Source: Cephalopachus bancanus
Taxonomy: Eukaryota; Chordata; Mammalia; Primates; Tarsiidae
Reading direction: 5' to 3'
DNA: 64,000 nucleotides
Assembly (NCBI GenBank): GCA_027257055.1
Contig: JAPVLO010000885.1
Coordinates: forward strand, 496,001 to 560,000
Part shown: positions 56,936 to 64,000 of the stretch, in pieces
How positions within the stretch are numbered: the stretch's first letter is position 1
How the letters are laid out: each line of letters begins with the position of its first letter
The notes under the pieces: generated by a model
What the model was told of the DNA's origin: nothing
Databases searched by the model: none
The model's input: only the letters and a program-made list of their open reading frames with translations
Position numbers and translations under genes: made by a program

Positions 56936-59900
56936 AGTTACTTTCTAGTTCTGAACAACAGATCCTTACATGTAGCTGTTTTAACTAATTTAGGGTAATT
57001 TTAATAATTTTCATAAATATGTTATTGTATAGTTTTATTTTAGTTAGTCTACATACTTATTAATCTAACCTTAGATAATCGAAAGATGGCAATGCATATT
57101 ACCATTCTTCTTTTGAAATAGTTCCTTTGGCAATTATGAGTCTGTGAATATACACATATACTTACTCACACATAACATACCTGTTTCTGCTTTCAAAATT
57201 GTTTCTGCCGAGACAAACACATCATCTTACTTTGCAGGTTCTGTTCTCACCACCTCAAAACACTCTAGCAATAGAAATCCACTCCAGAACTAGTCAGCTA
57301 TTCTTTTACTAATATGACTCATATTGACTGAAGGGATAGTATACCGCCAAGGACAAGAAACGGAAGTAGGAGAGTTTAGGGTGATATAATGTATAAAGAG
57401 AAGTCAGTAAACAACCCAGAATGGTATTGTTAGCAGTGCAGAAACCAAATATGGATGTGAAGAAGAATAATTTGTCTTGTTTAGCTAGGTATGCTGCCAA
57501 TTTAATGAGGATATTGTTGGTAAAAATGTAAGCAGTTTTGCATAGGCATTGGCAAGATGATTGCTTTTGTTAGTCTAGCTGCAAGGATGTGGCAATAGCA
57601 ACTTAATTTGAATGCAAAAATAATTTTCCTAAAAGTTATATGAAAGCAAATGGCAGTGTTAACTGGAAATAGAATTTATCTTTAATTTTAAGCCAAATTT
57701 TAAAAATTGTTTTTATGAAACATTCATGCATCTTTAAATCACAGAAGCATAAAATTTTATAGCTGCAAGAATCCTAATGATTCTTTGTCCAAACCCCTCA
57801 CTTTACAATAAAGTAATCAGGGTCTACAATGATTAGTTAGCGTAAGAACTACAGTGATAATTCCTTGTGTCTTTGTTTTCCAGCGTCTGCTCTTTCCTTT
57901 TTATCAATTGTTTTATAAATACAGTCTCCACAGCTCAGGATTGGTGTGGTTGCAGAGAATGGTCTAGTTGGCAGCTTACAGGGTTGAGGGAGACCAGGGA
58001 GATGGAACATCCTTCCTTACCCACTTTAATAAGTGCATCTCTGTTTTTATTGGTTATATGTTCTCGTGTAAGAGTTTGTTTGGAAAAATGTTCCTGTGTT
58101 AAAAAAGAGAGAGATTTGAAAAGTACCGTTCGATGTGATACTATTAACCTAGGGAGAAACTAGCTAAAAAATATGCAAGAAAAATAGAATTGATTTGACT
58201 GAATCATGTGGCAAACTGGTAAATGTTTAAAAACTGGCTCTCTGAAGGGAGAAAAAAAGGGTCTGAATGTGTAGCAGTTGACAATCTTAGTCTCATCATA
58301 GCCAATCTCAACCTACTAACATGATGCCAACCAGCACGCACAATTCCTGAAAACTTAGCAATTGGCTTTCACAAACCATTATGAGCTAGCTCCAACACAT
58401 CATTGATCAAATTACTTCTATGTGTAATATCCTCCCATAGTTTGTATTATTTTTAATACAAAAACCAACGGAGAGATAGTTTTTGTCATTAGACTAAGAA
58501 ATAAAAGACAGAGAATTAGTCTATAGGCCTTGGAAAATATTATTCCCTGTTGAGTTTTTTGTGTGATTTTGTTTGTTTATTGATTTGGGGCTTGGAGATG
58601 GGATTTGGTCATAGGCAGCTATGTATTATCTCTGAACTAGAAAGTAGCATGTTCAAAATAAAACGTTAATTAAACACCTGTGAATGAAATCAATGACCAT
58701 CCTAAAGGCGTATCAGAATGTTTACATACATATAGATCTTTCTCATGCACCAACAGTATCTGCTTTTAAATGTGCAGAGGTTCTATATCATCAAACATGA
58801 GAAAAATATCTTTGGGTGGGTTTCTCTTCTTCCTTCATCTCCCTAGGAAGCTATTCAGTTACATCCCATTATTCTCTTTGACTCCACTGGGTGTTCCATG
58901 TTCAGACCGACTCTTTTTTTCACCCCAATGACCTCCTTCCAAATATCTCTCATATTGCTCTACCTCCTGCTGTCCTTGAAACACAGAGACAGATAGAAAT
59001 TTCCACATTAAAAGAGAAAGATTTTGAGGGATAAGAAAAAGAAAATCAAAGAAATAATTGTGCAAATATTTATTATGTCAAGGTACTTTCAATGTATATG
59101 CCCTCTTCTTACTCCTTCCTTTAGTCCAAAGTACAGAGGGAGGATTGTTGCATGTCTTACACCATAATGTCCATATCCCCACCTTACATTATGCACATTG
59201 AATTCAATTGCACTTATCAAAATTGTTCCAGCTAATGTTTCAACTCTTATCTTCCTTGTCATTTGCTTAACTTCTGTGATTAAAATCTCAGTGACAGGAA
59301 AGACATCCCTCCCTATTTTCTTTGATTTTCCACAGTTTGTTCCAGAACATATAAAACACTTGACAATAATAACATAGTAAGAAGCTATCATGTTCACAGA
59401 GGTCTATCTGCCGTTTTCCAATCTCTCTGCATAGGCTGGTAAAAGGAATGAAACAGGGACAAGAATCTCCAAACCAGTCTATAGATCTATTCCATCTTTT
59501 GAAGCATTTTATGCTCATGAAAATGGATCTTTCAGTACGAAGAGATTTCCTGTGATGCATTTTTAACAGAGTTGAAAATCACTTTGATTACTTTAAAATA
59601 TAGTCAAGCCATATGCAAAAACCTAAGCAGACATCATTTCATAGTTAGATTTATGAATTCTCTCCCGGTACCTTATGTTAGAGAAGTGGCAATCACTCTA
59701 ATATTGATTATGTTAGTCCACACCAGTTCTGCTGTCCTGATAATTTTGTAATACATTCCGATCAACCTACATCTTTTTTACCTTAATTGCCAATAAATGC
59801 CATCATTATGGTCTTTTGATTCCTAACACCGGTTGCCACATAATTTATTCTCTATCTTTGATAAGTATCACAGACTTTACCAATATGGGGGAAGATGCTG

Positions 59901-59958
59901 ACTTTTTCTATTTCAAACCATGCTGTCTAGTTTGACTTTATTGTTCCTTTTGTTAAGA
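56936..59958. other. Long AT-rich stretch with no recognised feature
   Basis: Around 57735-57840 'ccaaacccctcactttacaataaagtaatcagggtc' looks like an ancient SINE or other old repeat, not assignable. I recognise nothing else. The open frames at 57867-58163, 59089-59397 and 59288-59560 have no domains. Confidence 0.35.
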
Positions 59959-59973
59959 AAGTTGGCACTATGA

Positions 59974-60277
59974 TTGGGCGTGGTGGCTCAGCCTGTAATC
60001 CCAGCACTTTGAGAGGCTGAGGCTAGAGGATTGCCTGAGCCTGGGGGTTTGAGACCAGCCTGGGTAATTTGGTGAGACCCCACATCTCTACAATAAATCC
60101 ACATAAAAAATCAAAAACTTAACCAGGCATAGCACCGTACTCCAGTATTTACAGCTACTTGGAAGGCTGAGGCGGAAGGATAACCTAAGCCCAGCAGGTT
60201 GGGGCTGCAGTGAGAGTGCCACTGCACTCCAGTCTGGATGGCAAAAGTGAGACTCCAACTCAAAAAAAAAAAAAAGT
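59974..60277 (+). mobile_element. Alu SINE, young-type deletion, moderately diverged
   Basis: Plus-strand dimer with a 15-bp target duplication AAGTTGGCACTATGA at 59959-59973 and 60278-60292. It has GGCTCAGCCTG in the left arm but a right arm with an ordinary 'gcagtgagagtgccactgcactcc' and no hairpin, so it may be an intermediate type. Confidence 0.94.
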
Positions 60278-60292
60278 AAGTTGGCACTATGA

Positions 60293-61419
60293 CAAGAGAA
60301 GAGGTAACTAAGATCAGTAGTCACAATTAGCTTTCAGGCTTAAAAATTAAGTAAACTGTGACATTGCAGAGTTTCCTATTTTTAATTAGTCAGAGACATA
60401 TCTAAATTTGCTTCATTTATATGGTAAAAGAATGCTTTCAGTTCCTGAACTGAAATTTCATCCAGAGATCTGAGATTCAAGCTGTGCTCTTTTTGCATCT
60501 TTCATCACTGCCAGTAATAAAGATTCTGCAACCAGAACTTACCTGACAATTTGGTTGATGATGCATAAGCCACAGCAGAAAGCACTTTGGCTCTTCCTTA
60601 GTGGTCTTGGTGTTGAATTCTTAATAGAATCAAAAAAGAAGGTCCATCAGAAAATTAAGATATGATTCAAAGACACTTATATGTGGCATGTACAACAGTG
60701 CTAGGATACTTGGGATTTAGTCCACCACTTCTGTTTTAATTTAGGGTGCCTAAATAAAATAGAGATGGGAAAGGAAATAGAAACAACAATTCCCCTTAAG
60801 TTAAACCAATTTTAAGGAACCCAGAAATGTCAAAAATGCCAGCATCCAATGTAGTGATTTGATTAATAGCCTAATTTTCAAAACTGGATAAATGTGGCAA
60901 ACTTAGGGGATCTCGTCAAAAGCACATACATTTAAGGCTGGTCAATTGATAAATGATTTCCAAACTACTAGAAACAAAATTATGAAAGATAAACAAAATA
61001 GAGTTTTGTTTTGTTTTGTTTTGTTTTTGCTAATTACTATTATATAGGATATTGTTTTGTCCCTTTGATTATACCCTGACCAGAGACAAGCTGGGTAATA
61101 AAACAACAATGTTGCCTGCTCTTTTCCTCCATTTTCGACAGTAAGTCACTGAACTGTTCATCTATCCCCACCACAGTGACTTATGCTAGATTCTACTTCT
61201 TTTTAGTAATGTATTCATTCCCAACCTCATCAAACTCCAACCCAAACACTATCTTACTGCCTTTCTTCCATCGCTGTTCTAGGTAGTGGAATTTTATTCC
61301 TGATACGTGTGACTCTACATTACATAAAAGAAACTTACAGGCTATTGCCTCTATGTGGAAGGAACAAGGGTAAAGATTACAGAAACATTAGAATTTTTTT
61401 CTGAATGGAGGACATAATA
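60293..61419. other. AT-rich DNA with one pentanucleotide repeat
   Basis: A (TTTTG)n run lies at 61003-61027. No gene or other nameable repeat. Confidence 0.4.
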
Positions 61420-61515
61420 CTAACATATAGCTTTATCCAATTCAATCCTTAAAACCATATAGCGTTGTTAACACTATTTTACAAATAAGGAAACTGAAGT
61501 TACAAAGTCAATTCT
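61420..61515 (-). repeat. MIR SINE fragment
   Basis: 'caatccttaaaaccatatagcg', 'acactattttacaaataaggaaactgaag' is the minus-strand MIR core. Confidence 0.6.
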
Positions 61516-62349
61516 ACTATACTCCAAATCCCATATAATATGCTGTATCTAAAACACTCACTTGACTGGTAGAATTGAAAACATAATGAGTAAGTTGTGA
61601 AAAGTTAGAAGTTGAGTAGGGTTGACAACATCTTTGTAAACAGGAACAAAACACAAAATGAAAAACAGTCATTTAATACAGAAAATAAAATGAAGTTCAA
61701 TAGGATTTTGCTTTTTAAATAAAACACTACAGAGATTGTGTCTCTACAGGTGATTGCTGGCTTGATCACATTGAGGATTTTGACCTAATTAGTTTGACCT
61801 AATTAGTAATTAGTTTCCTAGATTTCACTTTATTGAGTTCCAAATGGTAGTTTTTAAATCGTGCATATTTACCCTGAAAGCCTTAATAAAAAATGCATGA
61901 AAATAAAAGAAGGATGATTACCTAGGCTCTAAGCAGCAGAACTAAATTTGAGTGTCCTAGTCATTCCTCAGTTGAACATGAAGTTAATAAGTTAGAGATG
62001 TGGTAAAGAGAGGGACTTACAATTTAAGAAATAGTATTATGAGAAATAATATAAAGAATGACAAAAGACAATCACTCATGTGATAGTCTTATTTTGTGAG
62101 ATTCTTATATGTCTTGCATTTAGTCTTCAGTTTCATATGCTGAAAAATTAGAGAGTTTGCAGAGAAGAGTAACAGAAAAACAGATTTATGAATACAAGCT
62201 AAAGAAATTGAGTTTGAGATTTATTCCTATTAAGTATTATGGCATATTCTTCTATAAGGTTCAAAGTACTTAATTAGGAACATCTGGTATTATAAAATTG
62301 GCAACAAGAGAAATATAAACATTAAAGAAACTAAAGTTTCAGGAAAAGG
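61516..62349. other. AT-rich DNA with no recognised feature
   Basis: No gene or nameable repeat. 'gacctaattagtttgacctaattagtaattagtttcc' at 61782-61820 is a short local direct repeat. Confidence 0.35.
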
Positions 62350-62535
62350 TTAAAAAACATTAAGTATTGTGCTAGGTTGTTTACATATTTTATTGTCTTA
62401 ATACTCACATTTAATCTATGAGTTGTTCTTATCCTAAAAATGAAAAAAAAAGTTAAGACCCTGAGAAGTTGAATGATTTGCTTCTAGTCATGCATTTGGA
62501 AAACTGGACAAATAGATATTCAGACCCAGAAATTT
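62350..62535 (-). repeat. MIR SINE fragment
   Basis: 'gtgctaggttgtttacatatttta', 'ctatgagttgttcttatcc', 'ccctgagaagttgaatgatttgc' and 'tagtcatgc' follow the minus-strand MIR order. Confidence 0.65.
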
Positions 62536-64000
62536 GCAAGTATTTTAATAATACTAGAACATAAAGAAGGCATAGATGCAGAAGCAAGGGGGAAAGCAAC
62601 TGGCAGGAGATGAGGATAAAGAAATAGATAGGAATCAGACCACAAGAGTTATATATGGAGGTTTGATTGCATTCAAATGACAGGTCACTGGAGAGTTTTA
62701 AGATGGGAGGAGAATGTTTAGATTCATGTCAGAAAAGTAAGTTTGGTAGTATTATGAAAGCTGTGAGGGTGAAAAAAGTCACGACAGGAGAAAAAGTGCT
62801 CTAGTATAGTAAAAAGTTATGAGAGCCTGAGCTAAAGTAGTGTTAGTAGGAAAGGATAACAGATTAGGGACTCTGCTGCAGATATACTGAAAAAGAAAAG
62901 TAATAGCTCCAAATGACTACTTAGATGTAGGCAGTGAGAGAGAGGGAAGATTCCATGAAGACTTTGAGCTTCTAGTCTGAATTGACATCAGGGGACTTGT
63001 ATGATACATAAAAATTAATAAAAGAAGAAGAAAGACAAGGTTGTAGAGGGACATACTGAGCTTACATTCAGACATGTTGAGCTTAGTTAGTTGTAGAAAA
63101 TCCACGTGAAGATTTCTAGCAGGCAGTTAATATTTGCATGTGAAGAAAATAAATTAAAGACAGTAGTTAAAACTATAGAAGAGGATGGCATTGCTCAAGG
63201 AAAGTATGTAAAGTGAAAAGAGAACTAACAACAAGACTCTACAGGACACTAAAGTTTAACTAGCAGCTGAAATGAGAGGAGAGGACATTGATCTAGCATC
63301 TTCTATGTGAAAAGCACTTTGACAGGTGCTTTACACATAGACACCAGTGGAGTAAAGTGGGAAGATAGGATGAACAGAAACCCTGAAAGACGGAACTATA
63401 AGAAGGAGGCAGTAGATTTGGCAGTTAGGAGATTGTCGGCGGCCATTTAGGAGAATAGTATGGGAGGAAGTCAGAATGATACGGGTTAGGAGTTCAAGAA
63501 GTATAGCAATTATAGTCGACACATCTTTTATTTTCAAGAATCTTGGCAATAATAAAGGAGTGTCTAGAGGAGGAGACAGCAAGGTGCTTTATAACAGCCT
63601 TTATAAGAAATATATAAATGTTGACACATAAATTCCTTTCTTTTGTCTCTGTACTGTCAATCACATAAAGACATTATTGTTATCCTCTTGGGCCCCCTCT
63701 GGACTACATGTTGACTTTAACAGTTTCATGATCAGCTTCATGCCAATAACCATGAGTCAATATGTTGTCTTCAACTCAACTTTTCTTGTTGGTCCCTATC
63801 TATTCATAGTTACTTTTTCTGCTTCAGTTAATTGACCTCTGGCTCTGTATAATTTGTATAGGGTATTTTTTTTTTTTTGTATCAGTATACATAAAACTGG
63901 AGATCAGGTATTGGTTGTGCTTTGAGCAATTCAAAAAATTCAGCATTTCCTGTCCTGTTCTGTGAGAGATTTTACAATGACCCATCACTGTAAAATAGCA
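62536..64000. other. AT-rich DNA with no recognised feature
   Basis: No gene is seen. 'aaagcactttgacaggtgctttacacatag' at 63311-63340 may be another MIR scrap. The poly-T at 63868-63879 has no element attached. Confidence 0.35.

Noticed and set aside
57867..58163. 98-codon open frame with a Cys-rich hydrophobic start, possibly a small secreted protein
   Set aside because: No signal cleavage context, splice sites or homology that I can argue; an open frame of this length is expected by chance in a window this size.

Overview
The window looks like repeat-rich, AT-rich, non-coding primate DNA. Its Alu elements are dimeric, and dimeric Alus occur only in primates. Most of them share a 1-nt deletion, a perfect hairpin in the right arm and a tail beginning 'actccaactc', and the young L1 copies end in '...ttgtaccccacatctttaaaataaaa'. 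This is not the anthropoid Alu/L1 pattern, nor the lemur or galago Alu I know. A tarsier is my best inference, but it was not tested. I cannot support any exon of a host protein-coding gene, any tRNA or any rRNA. The short open frames that exist are explained by transposable elements or look like chance.

Layout. 1-11050: a MIR and an old plus-strand L1 (2960-4114, resuming 9982-11045). The old L1 is interrupted by an Alu and by a nearly complete younger L1 (4115-9981) that lies between 8-bp target duplications. The younger L1 has lost the end of ORF1 and the ORF2 endonuclease. 11050-13139: a diverged L1 ORF1 region carrying two Alus separated and flanked by three copies of one target site. 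13140-21774: the main feature, an 8.6-kb class I (gammaretrovirus-like) endogenous provirus on the minus strand. It has both LTRs, a 4-bp AATA target duplication, a proline-tRNA-like primer site, a polypurine tract and remnants of gag, pro, pol and env. Gag, protease and the YVDD part of reverse transcriptase share one frame, and gag ends in TAG followed by G, as in gammaretroviruses that use stop-codon readthrough. Frameshifts and stops make it non-functional.

21830-25370: a diverged minus-strand L1 split by a young minus-strand L1, itself split by an Alu, then a young plus-strand L1 3' end. 25371-28895: apparently unique AT-rich DNA. 28900-35650: Alu fragments, a long old minus-strand L1, LINE remnants, a young Alu and a probable solo LTR. 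35650-50760: mostly unique DNA with scattered MIR, MER5, L2, HAL1, L1 and Alu copies, and a MaLR LTR inserted in an L1M 3' end with a 5-bp duplication. 50760-54060: L1 sequence in both orientations hosting Alus and a 715-bp hAT (MER1/Charlie3-like) element with an 8-bp duplication. 54350-56940: MIR, a long L2 3' end interrupted by an LTR, an L1 tail and another MaLR LTR. 56940-64000: mostly unique DNA with one Alu and a few MIR remnants.

The elements do not form a gene system. The window is best read as layered insertions, and the target duplications let their order be worked out. Repeat family names come from recognition by eye, not a library search. Insertion boundaries are exact where a target duplication is stated and approximate elsewhere.
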